From positions 123,885,735 to 123,949,734 of the forward strand of contig OY987298.1 in NCBI GenBank assembly GCA_963920635.1: a stretch of 64,000 nucleotides of DNA, given 5' to 3'. The notes beneath the pieces are model-generated. The model saw only the letters and a list, made by a program, of their open reading frames with translations. It searched no databases and was not told where the DNA came from. Position 1 is the first letter of the stretch; every line of letters begins with the position of its first letter. Shown here one piece after another: positions 46,015 to 55,841 of this stretch. Origin of the DNA: Pseudeuparius sepicola (Eukaryota > Arthropoda > Insecta > Coleoptera > Anthribidae). The position numbers were made by a program, and so were the translations under genes.

Positions 46015-46905
46015 TCCAGCGGAAACGTAACAGGCTCTATAACGGCCGGGAAAATTTTTTCTTGGAAAAACGCAAAAATATATCAATTTTGTTTGGCAGG
46101 GGGACATCTTTTGGCATAAAATTGATAGATCTATCTGCAACCCCCTGAGCAGGGGTTGAACCCCTACAAAAAATTTAAATGGGAAGGGGGTTCATGTCGC
46201 ACACCTTTGGAAACGTCTCTCAATTCTCTATACACCTGCATCAGATTTTCGAAAATCGATCGACTTTTCAAAAAGATACAGCGTGAAAAATGCAAAACAT
46301 TCATTTTTAATCATTGCCTGGTATTGTTAAACAATAGAAGATCTGCGTCTCCGTATTATAAACGAACGTCGACAAATCACCCCTGAAATGTTGCACAATG
46401 TTCGGCAGCGTTTTGAACAAAACCTTTATTATTGCATGGAAGTGAATGGGCAACATTTTGAGCATTTATTACAATAAAGTTTCAATTTCCTTCCGTTTAT
46501 CAAATTTTCGTAAAAGTAATGTTGCTGAACATGCTTTCTATAACTTACAGCCCCCGACCACCACTTTCGGCGTAATTGTTTAACAATACCAGGCAATAAT
46601 TGAAAATGAATGTTTTACATTTTACTCGGTGTATCTTTCTGAAAAGTCGATCGATTTTCGAAAATCTGATGCAGGTGTATAGAGAATTGAGAGACGTTTC
46701 CAAAGGTGTGCGACATGAACCCCCTTCCCATTTAAATTTTTTGAAGGGGTTCAACCCCTGCTCAGGGGGTTGCAGATAGATCTATCAATTTTATGCCAAA
46801 AGATGTCCCCCTGCCAAACAAAATTGACGTATTTTTGCGTTTTTCCAAGAAAAAATTTTCCTGGCCGTTACAGAGCCTGTTACGTTTCCGCTGGAACACC
46901 CTGTA
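46015..46905. mobile_element. Foldback built from two 3' ends of a TACAGGGTGTTCC transposon
   Basis: The termini TACAGGGTGTTCCAGCGGAA return inverted at 46886-46905. The arms are about 330 bp and close to identical (AACCCCTGCTCAGGGGGTTG and CACCTTTGGAAACGTCTCTC occur in both). The loop carries the C-terminal end of a transposase gene (46334-46477). Frames of 69-76 codons in the arms are mirror images and not genes. Confidence 0.9.
46334..46477 (+). pseudogene. C-terminal fragment of a DDE transposase
   Basis: The frame reads IEDLRLRIINERRQITPEML, then HNVRQRFEQNLYYCMEVNGQ and HFEHLLQ before a stop. This is the C-terminal helical end seen in insect DUF4817/DDE_3-type transposases (I.EL..RI......I....L..V...F..RL..C....G..FEHL). 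It lies at the foldback junction and lacks the catalytic domain. Confidence 0.8.
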
Positions 46906-47214
46906 TATCCTTGCCTATATGTTGGTTAATCCTTGTCTATGTAACTATGTATGTTAGTTAATAAGTGATTGTACGTTTACAATTTACTTGAGAGAAACCG
47001 AAGATGTAAACGGTGTTTCAATCAGACGGATCGATGTTAACTGTAAATAACAGGATGTTATTCTTCAAACAATTTTGATTTCTTTATTGAATCATGTTAT
47101 TTGGTACATGGAAATTATGTGGGGAAAATAATATCTGCCAAATATTTGCCAGTGCTTTGGCGGCACACCTGCACTGGTTGGCCCAAATTTTTGATGCTCC
47201 TTGATCTCACCAAT
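46906..47214. other. Intron between two transposase remnants
   Basis: No coding or repeat structure was recognised. Confidence 0.4.
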
Positions 47215-47640
47215 ATGCATTATTATTATCTCGTCATTTAGCTGTTTAATTGGATGCTATCGATATAGATGATTTGTGGTTTCAACAGAATGGCGCCATA
47301 TGCCACACAGCCACTGCAACAATGGCTTTATTGAGTGAGAAGTTCCTAGGTCGCATCATCTCTCGAAACAGCGAAGTCAATTGGCCATCAAGATCGTTCA
47401 ATTCGACGCCTTCGGACTTCTTTCTTTGGACTTATCTCAAGAGTAGGGTCTATTGTCTATTGCAACAAGCCAACAACAATTCAACAGTTACCTAAAGGAC
47501 GAGATAAGTAGGCATATCGGTGAGATCGTCGAGCAATAATTGTGCAGCGTGAAGGTGTGCCGCCGAAGCCTTGGCGCACATTTTTGGCCGATATTATCTT
47601 TCACACATCCTTATCCAATCGGCAGCAAATTAATACTGTT
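47215..47640 (+). pseudogene. Degenerate DDE_3-type transposase, catalytic and C-terminal part
   Basis: The frame from 47250 reads DDLWFQQNGAICHTATATMA, then LLSEKFLGRIISRNSEVNWP and a near-consensus segment with SRSFNSTPSDFFLWTYLKSR. This is the second-Asp (QNGAxxH) to third acidic (DFFLW) region of DDE_3 transposases in the Tc1/mariner/IS630 superfamily. At about 47490 the frame shifts by one; KPTTIQQ is then followed in another frame by LKDEISRHIGEIVEQ and a stop. A further frame has GAHFWPIL-like C-terminal residues to about 47620. No intact terminus was found nearby. It is the most complete transposase of this type in the window. Confidence 0.85.
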
Positions 47641-47751
47641 AGTTTTCCTAAAAATTCGCGAAAACTCCATATATTTCATATAGGTTATGCAAGACAGGTC
47701 AGTTTTCTTGATAAGTCAAACGTCAAACAGACAGAACTAATTTAATGCACC

Positions 47752-48738
47752 TATACGCGACTGAATTTAAGATGTCAACGTTCCCCCCGACAATCGGCGC
47801 GCGCCCATTGTGGGGCGAAAACAGCGGCCGGGCCGGACGTAAACACGGCACAAATCTTTCCAAATTTCGGATTTTCCGCGGGTTTCCGCGAAGTGTCGAT
47901 GTTGCAAAAGGTGCAAAATAATGTGGTGATCAGTTTGAGCTGTATATAGTAAAAATTCATCCGGATTTTAACCACAAATATCGCCATGAAAAGTGAGGTG
48001 TCAAAGGAAATTTGAAAAAAATTCATTTTCTCGGAAACTACGCCCGAGCACCAAAAACTAAGGTCAGATTCGTGTTAAGGGACCCCGAAAATAGGGGGGT
48101 AGCCAAAATTTAAAAAAAAATCGGGGCAGACATACACCGCGGGAAACTTTACTTACCGGTTATTATAAAGTTTAAACATTATTGTTTATGATTTATGTAA
48201 TTGCAAAGGCAACAGGCAACTAAAAATGAACTAAAAGCAGAATTCGAAATACAGAACTTTGTTGGTTAAATTAAATTGATTCGAAGCTTGTTCCATCTCG
48301 AAAATGTTTTCAGGTTAGGACCTCGGCGATCGAATCAAGAAGATTTTTCGTCCGAATCTCGCACTAAAACTTCGTAATTACACTGCATAACACTTTAGCT
48401 TGTTCAAATTCCACTTCTGATAACTGTGGGAGGCCTTTTGGGCGGGGTAATCATAGTAAAAATCACATTTTACTTGCTTTATTTCATTTTCTAACAACTC
48501 TTCTTTTACTCTTCTCTCTTTTTTGGCACAAGCGTGGCGGGAATATTTAAACATTTGAATTCAACTGTTGTTATTTACTACATTATTATAATAGTCAACT
48601 TTAGAAAATAAAGCTTTTTTGACTGATTTTGAACAAAACAGAAAACATAATATACGGATCAACAAAATGGCATGGCCCATAGACTTAGTTTAACATTGAG
48701 CCTACAGGGGGCGTATTTCTTATATTCAATGGCGTATA
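47752..48738. mobile_element. TATACGC-family element, long (987-bp) member
   Basis: The left end TATACGCGACTGAATTTAAG and right end CTTATATTCAATGGCGTATA match the termini of the 200-bp MITE. The last 70 bp also match the MITE (TTAACATTGAGCCTACAGGG), but the interior is different and longer. It could be closer to the parent of the short copies. No transposase was recognised; the 83-codon minus frame at 47775-48026 is unassigned. Confidence 0.75.
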
Positions 48739-49248
48739 AGTCGAACATGCAAATGGCCGCAAGTGGCAGCTCTGGTACAGTAAGTTAAAATGGGCTCTAA
48801 GGTCACTTTCACCCAGTTGGATAATAATTGCAGTAACTAGTCAAACTAATTGGTAAAGTGGAATTCGTTCTTGTTTACTTCTTAAGGGAGTTCGGGCGGA
48901 ATAGGCACCCTATCAAATTTCTAACCTCATTTTTTCTTTGGATAATATACGAATTCGTTATCCGTATTAGATTCCCTGCTAACTTTTGAGAATACAAGTT
49001 ACCCATTCTTGTTTGTTTTCCAGAAAGTCAAACGTTTGCGAGTTAAACGACCTTTAAATTTTTCTTATTCCGACTTTTCTATATGAAGTTGTACGTACAA
49101 AATGAAAAAAAAATACCTCCAACAACGTATTATAATTTAGTTAACAAAAATATGCTGTTTTCATGTTATGAACTTAATAGGTTTATTTTGAAAATTGACC
49201 AAAATCAATAAGAGTACCTATATCTATTTTTTTTTTATTTATTTACAG
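48739..49248. other. Intron end before the second cytoplasmic exon
   Basis: AT-rich, no repeat recognised. It ends with a long T-rich tract and ATTTATTTACAG acceptor. Confidence 0.5.
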
Positions 49249-49415
49249 AACGGAGGCCGCTGCAGCCGGGTAGCGGTAACTTCGCCAAAGTGTACGAGTA
49301 TGAGCCGACACCTACGGTGGCAGCCGACGTGGCAGACGATGCTGCTCCCATGATTGATGGGTATGCATCCTTTGGTAGGCACGCCAAGCTGCCAACGCAC
49401 ATGCCCAGCCAAATT
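49249..49415 (+). CDS. Side-family protein, second cytoplasmic exon
   Basis: A T-rich tract and TTTACAG acceptor precede 49249, and donor GTAAGT follows 49415. It encodes about 56 residues: ERRPLQPGSGNFAKVYEYEP, then TPTVAADVADDAAPMIDGYA and SFGRHAKLPTHMPSQI. The acidic, tyrosine-containing tail (VYEYEP, DGYASF) could serve signalling or adaptor binding, but no named motif was assigned. It ends exactly on a codon boundary, matching the next exon's phase. Confidence 0.8.
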
Positions 49416-49835
49416 GTAAGTAATAATTTCGAATCGCCTGTGCATAGTTAGCGCTGTTCCAGGTGATTGCCACTAGCGCCACATATCGACATGATAGTTT
49501 AATACTGTGGTTTAATGTTAAAAATAAAAATGTCATATCCAAAGTAAAATCGAATGCTTGTTTGTTATGTTTCTTTAATTTGACATATTTCCAGAGATTT
49601 TCTTAAGGAAAGCCAGTATAAAAACAAAGAAGAGTGTTTTGGTATCTTTTGGTTTGAAATGGTCAATGGTTAAATGTAGTGTACTACATCTTCTTTCACT
49701 ATAATATCAATCAATACTACAGTTTTCTAGGGTTTTCCGTAGTACTTGAGCGAATGCTATCCTATAGTTCTATCGGGAAAAAAGTCGGCCCTAGCCGCAA
49801 ATGGCAACGAAGACAAAATAATAGTAATTGCCCCC
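49416..49835. other. Intron, no feature recognised
   Basis: AT-rich intron start with no repeat or gene seen. Confidence 0.4.
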
Positions 49836-49925
49836 TCCCCCGCACAAGCATGTGGTTGCTTCTGGGGTACTCCTAGTTTGGAGTATTGTGAGGGTGAGAA
49901 TTATTATTATTATTAATAGTAATAT
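49836..49925 (+). mobile_element. Retroposon-like 3' tail ending in ATT repeats, copy 1
   Basis: CCCCGCACAAGCAT, GTTGCTTCTGGGGTACTCCT and AGTTTGGAGTATTGTGAGGG lead into (ATT)n. The same 80-bp block ends in ATT repeats at 50949-51030. Shared block plus terminal microsatellite suggests the 3' ends of LINE or SINE insertions. No reverse transcriptase is present. Confidence 0.5.
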
Positions 49926-49931
49926 CAATAT

Positions 49932-50590
49932 ATACACTGTGTTCATTTGAAAACAGTCCACCCTTAATATTTTTAAAACTACGAAAAAAATCAGAAATCG
50001 CCGGGACCCGTCAATTTTTGTTCCGAGGAAGAACTTCTTTGACGTACAGGTCATGTTGACAAATTCACCCCTGTAACCCCCACCACCCCTAACTTTAAAA
50101 TTTCAAATGAGAATACCCCCTTTGTGATACATCATTTAATAGCTGATGTTATTGCGAATACAACTCATTTTTATTTTTTTAAATCCGATGATGTTTGGAG
50201 AAGGTGTGGGTAAAAAACGATTTTCTCATAGTTTAAAATAAATTACTTTTTACCCTAGATTTTCAACAGCATTCACATGGGGAAATAATACACAATGATT
50301 GTGTGGCTACTTCCTTTATTAAATTTTCAAAATGAGCTCCATTAGTCGCTAGACAGTAGTACAATCTCTGTTCACATTCCGCTCTTACTTTAACAAATGT
50401 GTCTCGAGAAATACGTTGGCATTCTTCTGTTATTCTGTTCTTCAGATCCTCAATTTTTGTAGGAGGGGTTTTATACACGTTTGTTTTATTTAAAATCTGA
50501 CACCACAGCGTTAATCAGAACACCCCAAAACCCCTATATACCAAATTTGAATAAAAAATATACAGGGAGTTCCATTCTGCAGGGTGTCAA
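49932..50590 (-). mobile_element. 3'-end fragment of a TACAGGGTG-type transposon
   Basis: An outward terminus (ACACTGTGTTCATTTG, near 49935) is followed by 300 bp of noncoding sequence and then, on the minus strand, by the C-terminal codons of a transposase (50263-50478). Further CAGGGAGTTCC, CAGGGTGTC and CAGAGTGTTC ends cluster at 50565-50735. No inverted arm was seen, so unlike 46015-46905 it is a simple fragment. Confidence 0.55.
50263..50478 (-). pseudogene. C-terminal fragment of a DDE transposase
   Basis: The minus-strand frame contains PTKIEDLKNRITEECQRISR, then DTFVKVRAECEQRLYYCLAT and NGAHFENLIKEV. It is clearly the same C-terminal region as at 46334-46477 (IEDL..RI..E...I......V....EQ.LYYC...NG.HFE.L). 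The catalytic part is absent. Confidence 0.8.
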
Positions 50591-50948
50591 AGTTGAGCAA
50601 AATAGGAATTTTAAAGGCATCTGCCAAGTCAAGAGTGCCATGGAATTCCCTCAAAACAGTTGAATGGTCAATAGGACCATCAAGGTGTTAGTGTGCAAAG
50701 GTCCAATACAAAATATACAGAGTGTTCTTATCTGTTCTTATCTGTGCCACCCCAGTCCGCAAACAACAATGAAATATGACGTCATGCTCGGGTCTTTAAT
50801 ATAGTGTCGGTCCAGGCCTTAACACCCACGTATTTCTTAATATTTTCGAAAATGCCTATTATTTATTCTAAATGATATTTTAATTAAGTGTTAAATAAAA
50901 GACTTTGAAAGATTCTAAAAATTTTTAAACACAAAAATGTCACGCTAT

Positions 50949-51030
50949 ACCCCGCACAAGCATTCAGTTGCTTCTTGGGTACTCCTAGTTTGAGGTATTA
51001 TGAGAGTGAGAATTATTGTTATTATTATAA
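50949..51030 (+). mobile_element. Retroposon-like 3' tail ending in ATT repeats, copy 2
   Basis: Same block as 49836-49925 with substitutions (CATTCAGTTGCTTCTTGGG, TTTGAGGTATTATGAGAGTG), again ending in ATT repeats, same orientation. Confidence 0.5.
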
Positions 51031-51078
51031 AAATTTCACGTCCCCAATAGTTTTTTACAAAAGAAGGTTAGCGGCTTT

Positions 51079-51819
51079 ATGGGACTATAAGTTTTGGCAA
51101 CTGGTAATATCATACCAACATCCAATTTAAAATATTTGAATCGATCGGGAAGGTAGACTATGACAGCTGTTTCCTCTTATTAGGTTCATCAAGACAGCCA
51201 TAACCCTCCCGAACGACTCAAACCGAAACGGTAGCACTTATAACAGTGTAGCTTGCACTTTTAGGTGAGATCCAACCAGTGGCGCCATCTAGTATCAGGC
51301 TGATAGTACCAGAGCCGAAATTCTTCTTTTGTAAAAATCTAATGGGGAAATTTTTATCATCTTTTTAATATTTCTACGGCTATAAGATGCAAGTTTCACA
51401 AGGATAGGGCTCCCGGCCAGATCCTTGTTGATTTCCACGAAGATACAGTGGTGAATGGCCAATGAGCCTATTTCCTGTGTCGCTTCTTCTTCACATTATT
51501 TTGTAGTTTTCTGGATTCAACACCAACCTAACTTTTTCTTGTTGGTGTTTACTATGTTTTGTGAAATTTCGGCTCTGGTACTATCAGCCTGATACTAGAT
51601 GGCGCCACTGGTTGGATCTCACCACTCAACACTGTTATAAGTGCTACCGTTTCGGTTTGAGTCGTTCGGGAGGGTTATGGCTGTCTTGATGAACCTAACA
51701 AGGGGAAACAGCTGTCATAGTCTACCTTCCCGAACGATTCAAATATGAAAACACCGGCACATCCATTAGAAATTGGATGTTGGTATGATATTACCAGTTA
51801 CCAAAATTTATAGTCCCAT
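51079..51819. mobile_element. Foldback element, ATGGGACTATAA termini
   Basis: The left arm at 51079-51330 (ATGGGACTATAAGTTTTGG, TCCCGAACGACTCAAACCGA, ATGGCGCCACTGG inverse) returns inverted at 51560-51819 with few mismatches. The arms are about 250 bp. The loop at 51330-51560 has no protein frame. The element lies in the last intron, 170 bp before the final exon. Confidence 0.85.
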
Positions 51820-51989
51820 TGTTATTATTATTACCGCATATACCTTCTTTCTTCGTTTTTGGCATCGCTTCGTCACTTGCATCCTCCCAATCCAAACACG
51901 GAAGCCCTAGATACCTGTAGCACTACCTCTCCGGTTTAGGCGTCCGCGCCCATAATAATAAATAATAAAGAAATCCCTCGTTGTTGCAG

Positions 51990-52151
51990 ATGTACCGGAG
52001 CCTACAGAGGCCACCGGCCGGGGGGCGGCCGACGGTGGCGGTGACCTGTTCGCCACCGCCCCTGCCCGGCGCGCAGACGCTGGCCACCCACAAGTACCGG
52101 GGCCCCGAGGTGGTCACCACGTCCAACCGGATACAGGAGAGCTGCATCTAG
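51990..52151 (+). CDS. Side-family protein, last exon and C terminus
   Basis: Acceptor TTGTTGCAG precedes 51990. The frame is open to TAG at 52149-52151 and encodes 53 residues: MYRSLQRPPAGGRPTVAVTC, then SPPPLPGAQT and finally TTSNRIQESCI. It is proline-rich (PPPLPG, a possible SH3-binding stretch) and ends in ESCI, which might act as a C-terminal interaction tail. It is strongly GC-rich in contrast to its flanks. The ATG at the start of the exon is an internal methionine, since phase from the previous exon is preserved. Confidence 0.85.
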   Translation: MYRSLQRPPAGGRPTVAVTCSPPPLPGAQTLATHKYRGPEVVTTSNRIQESCI

Positions 52152-52265
52152 GCGGCCGCGGCCCCACGCCGCCACTTGTTTTCGTCACTGTATTATACTA
52201 TTTGTATTTAAGGTATAAAAGAGAGTAAATGGACTTCGTTGTCGATAAAATACGAACTTTACTTC
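52152..52265 (+). other. 3' UTR and probable polyadenylation region of the Side-like gene
   Basis: After the stop the GC content falls quickly. There is no canonical AATAAA; the variants TATAAA (52214) and GATAAA (52244) precede a GT/T-rich stretch (GAGTGTTTTTATTTC, 52268 on), so cleavage near 52260 is plausible. The exact end is not certain. Confidence 0.5.
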
Positions 52266-52439
52266 GTGAGTGTTTTTATTTCGTCTCCCAAAGTGACCCT
52301 CCTGTTAGTAGGTACCTATGTGTGGGTCAAATCTTGCAACTGAATTTTAAACCAGTTCCACCCAAACCGATTGCGCTGAAATTTTGCTCACACAGTTGGT
52401 ACTAGTGACTAGTAACAATACAATCTAGTATACACAATA
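52266..52439. other. Downstream flank of the Side-like gene
   Basis: No feature was recognised. Confidence 0.4.
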
Positions 52440-52560
52440 TTTTAATTTGTTGAAAATGGCCGCCGCTCCAAGATGGCGGATTACTTTTTTTCTTTACAGC
52501 CCCTTGATATGGATATCAAATGAAAGGGTTTGCCGAGTAAAAAACGATAAGGCGAGTGAC
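52440..52560 (-). repeat. Single diverged unit of the 12.7-kb minisatellite, inverted
   Basis: AAAATGGCCGCCGCTCCAAG, ATGGCGGATTACTTTTTTTC and GATATGGATATCAAATGAAA, then AAAAAACGATAAGG, are the inverse of the unit repeated at 12674-13045. Confidence 0.7.
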
Positions 52561-54272
52561 GGCATGTAAATCGAATATCGCGGCCTCCGCGGATATTTTA
52601 TTAGTTTTACCACATGGTCCACATGGCTTCAATAAAAGCTTGCATTTAAAAAGGTTTTTTATTTATTATTTTATTCTTTCCTATTTTCGACGTTATGATG
52701 CTTACTCCGAAAGGTGTTACCTGATTTGGATTAGTGATAATAATTTCTATAAGCCTGTTGCAGTTGGTTCAGTGATGTATGATGTATGCCCAACTTTGTG
52801 CTTTCACTTGGAATTGTATTACTTCATTATCTATCTACTAACTACTAACAAAAGTTATTCAACCACTGATTAGTATGGGGAGTTCACGGAGAGGTATCGC
52901 TCTCAGCCATAAATGTTTCGTTTTTTTTTATTTTCTATCCGAGTACTCCAACGTCACCAACACTTTGTCCGAGGCCAACGATAAAGACAGGCCATGGGGC
53001 TGACGGCTAATGTATAATCGCGTAGTCACGTGACCAACTTAGTCATATTATAATAAAAGGCATTTTTGGAGATAAGTAGAAAAATAAATTTCGTAACAAT
53101 TTGGCGAGTTTTCTCTCATCTATTACATTATTGGTTTTGTGCATCCAGGCTTTCTCTAATTGTTTTTTTCAAAGTTTTCAACCCGCCTCAGCGAGAGTTA
53201 AACGGCACTGCACTCAAATATTTTGGCACATTCTCAAAAATTGTTGGGACAGCACCTTCCTTTAGCTTAGGTGATATTCTCTATAGGTCTTCCTCCCACA
53301 ACACATTTGTCCACTTTAATAATTGTTTCACTTTCTTAAAAATATGTTAGCCACACTTACTTAAGGATTTTGGCAAAGCAAATGTTGTTATGGTGACATT
53401 TTCTTCCTGGCTGTTGTAATATATATAAATATAATAAAAACAGACCCAATATTTGGTATTTAGGTTATTTTTTACGAAATAAAGATGAAAACTCACCTCT
53501 GTATATACTGTAAAAAATATTGACAAGGTCCCAGTTGATCGGCAGCGTGAAAGGCCGAATACGAACCGTATCAGGGCGTGGGTCGACAACGAAAATCCTC
53601 AAGTACGTTACAACACTGATTTATTTAAAAAAAAATTAAAATTTAATTTAAGGTGAATGGTGAATACAAAATACGCAAACCCGAACGTGGTCAACAGGAA
53701 CGGCTTCCTGCCACCCGGACCGTCTAAACTCGCGGATCTCCCGCAAGCAGTTCACCCGTCTGTGTCTCAGGCTCCACTGCACCAATACGCCTGGATGGCA
53801 CGGCTCCCACCCAGAGGCCATAATAACACCTGGGCGGTTCCCCTCCGCCAAGACACACGAGCACTAGACGCAAACTTGTTTCTAAAATATAAACTAAGAC
53901 TTTTAAAACACTTTAAACATTTAAAACTTCTCAAAACCCAAGCTGCCGCTTTCAGTTATGTGACAAATGACATGTAACGTCGGACTAAGATTTTTGTGAG
54001 CCATGGCCTGTCTTTATCGTAGGACTCGCACTTTTTCTATCTACTGACTAATCATTAATACGTTAGTAGGTAGACAACGCGTTGGAAACGTTGGATAAAA
54101 ATAATAAAAAATAAAAAATAATAAAAATTTCTGGCTGACAGCGCCACCGGTCCCTGATATAGGTACTAACAAGTTGTTGAATAAATTTCGTTAGTAGATA
54201 GACAAGGATATTAGTTAAATTAAAAAGAATCCAGAATCCAGCCTGTTTAAAAAAATATATATTAGGTTAAGC
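52561..54272. other. Downstream intergenic sequence with a GC-rich patch
   Basis: 53650-53870 is GC-rich, with overlapping frames of 67 and 106 codons on opposite strands. The frames have no known domain and the patch looks like part of a retroposon or other repeat. The remainder is AT-rich without genes. ATAAAAAATAATAAAAA runs occur near 54100. Confidence 0.35.
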
Positions 54273-54471
54273 TATACGCCATTGAATATAAGAAATACGC
54301 CCCCTATAGGCTCAATGCTAAACTAGTCTATGGGTCATGCCAACAATGAACAAGAACAAAGAACACACCAGTGTAGACCCCAGGCTAGCACCGTTCCCAT
54401 GGTGACGATGGCCCATATATTAGTTCGCATAGTCCCGTCGGGGCATTGGCATCTTAAATTCAGTCGCGTAT
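54273..54471 (-). mobile_element. TATACGC-family MITE, 199-bp copy
   Basis: The ends TATACGCCATTGAATATAAG and TTAAATTCAGTCGCGTAT match the 43959-44158 copy in opposite orientation, at high identity. Confidence 0.85.
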
Positions 54472-55841
54472 TGGCATAAGAATCTTTGGGCCAAGATAAT
54501 GTGACTTTTCTTATACCATTTTTCATTTAGACGCCCCTATTTCAAAATTGAGAGTATTAAATTTGGATTATATAAATATAATTTTATTAAAGATTCCTGT
54601 TATCAATGTTTTGTTTGAAATTTAGGAACACAAAACACATTATTTGTGCAATTTTAGTTAAAAAATTCAAACAAGAAATGGAACAATATGTATATGATGT
54701 ACCCTTTGTTCTCCCAACTTTTTTATACATAATATGTTGATTATGGTTTATTGGAAATTCATTACAATCGGTGTAAGCTTTCCGTATTCTGTTGTAAAAT
54801 TTTCATTTGATTTACAACTGATTTATCTATTTATTTGTTAATTTTTTGTCGATTTCAAATTAACTTCTTTAAAAAAATGTTCGTGTTATTAAAAGATTGT
54901 GTTTATAACAAACTCTTACCAAATTTGAGCTCTATATTTAAAAAACACAAAAAAATTTAGAGGCGCAAAGTATAAAATGAAAAATCCCAATAAGCAATTA
55001 TCTTGTAAACCAAAGTTTAAATCAAGATTTTGCTTGAATGAAAAAATTTCAGAAAACAAACTGATGGATCTAAGGAATGATTCATTATTTGAACCGTGGG
55101 CGTACACAGAAAAAAGTTGGGGTCAAACCCTCTTGTTTGATTTTTTTTTACTACATTTACGCAAAAAAATGTTTTTCTTATACTTAATAAAATCTACCAA
55201 AATATATCTGGACGACTTATATTCTAGCTTATATTCTATTGTATTCTTGTGTTTTTCGTTCATATTCCAACTAAAAAATGTATATTCTGCATTTTATGGT
55301 CAGTTAAAATTTGAAGCCGACGTTAAGAAAAGGGGGAGAAAGGCATGGACAACCAAAACGGCTTTCGGGGGTCCATTCATCCTATTAAAAGCTTACTTTG
55401 CGTAATTTTTTTACAGAGGTTTGTACACCGAATACGGTTAAATAAATGCAGGCGGCCCAACGCTGAAAGCTTTACTTTTACCCTCGTGGTCCTCCTGGGG
55501 ACAACGGGGGTTTTAAAACACATCTGGCGCGAGAAAGCCAGACAAGACCCATTTTAATTGCGTTCTGCTTCCGAATACGGGGTCTTTTAACGCGCTTTAT
55601 AGCCCATATCTTTTTAGTATGGCAAACGTACCGGTTTATCGTTCCTTGGCCGCAGTTTCGCATTGGCGTTAAATCGTTTAAGTCAAGGAATAACATCTAA
55701 GGAGGGAACGAGTGTCGCATAGAGACGTAGAAATGGGTTCATGGACTCACTACAAGGTTAACCCTTAGGTCCCGTTCACGCCTCGACTGGCAGCACCAAT
55801 AATTCCATATAGCATTAATTATTAAGATTCAATGTAGAGGG
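54472..55841. other. AT-rich intergenic sequence with one 142-codon frame
   Basis: A + strand frame at 54977-55405 (MKNPNKQLSCKPKFKSRF...) is the longest open frame here outside transposons. It is rich in F, L, K and Y, as expected from AT-rich sequence, and has no recognised motif or splice context, so it is not called as a gene. 55560-55720 is a little GC-richer. Nothing else was seen. Confidence 0.35.

Noticed and set aside
46156..46754. Two nearly identical 69-76-codon proteins on opposite strands
   Set aside because: They are the two inverted arms of one foldback, not a conserved gene pair.
53648..53977. Overlapping 67- and 106-codon frames in a GC-rich patch
   Set aside because: Opposite-strand overlap, no motif, no splice borders; more likely a repeat fragment.
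54977..55405. 142-codon + strand frame as a possible small gene
   Set aside because: Composition follows the AT-rich DNA, with no motif, splice context or GC rise of the kind seen in the real exons; not supported without transcripts.
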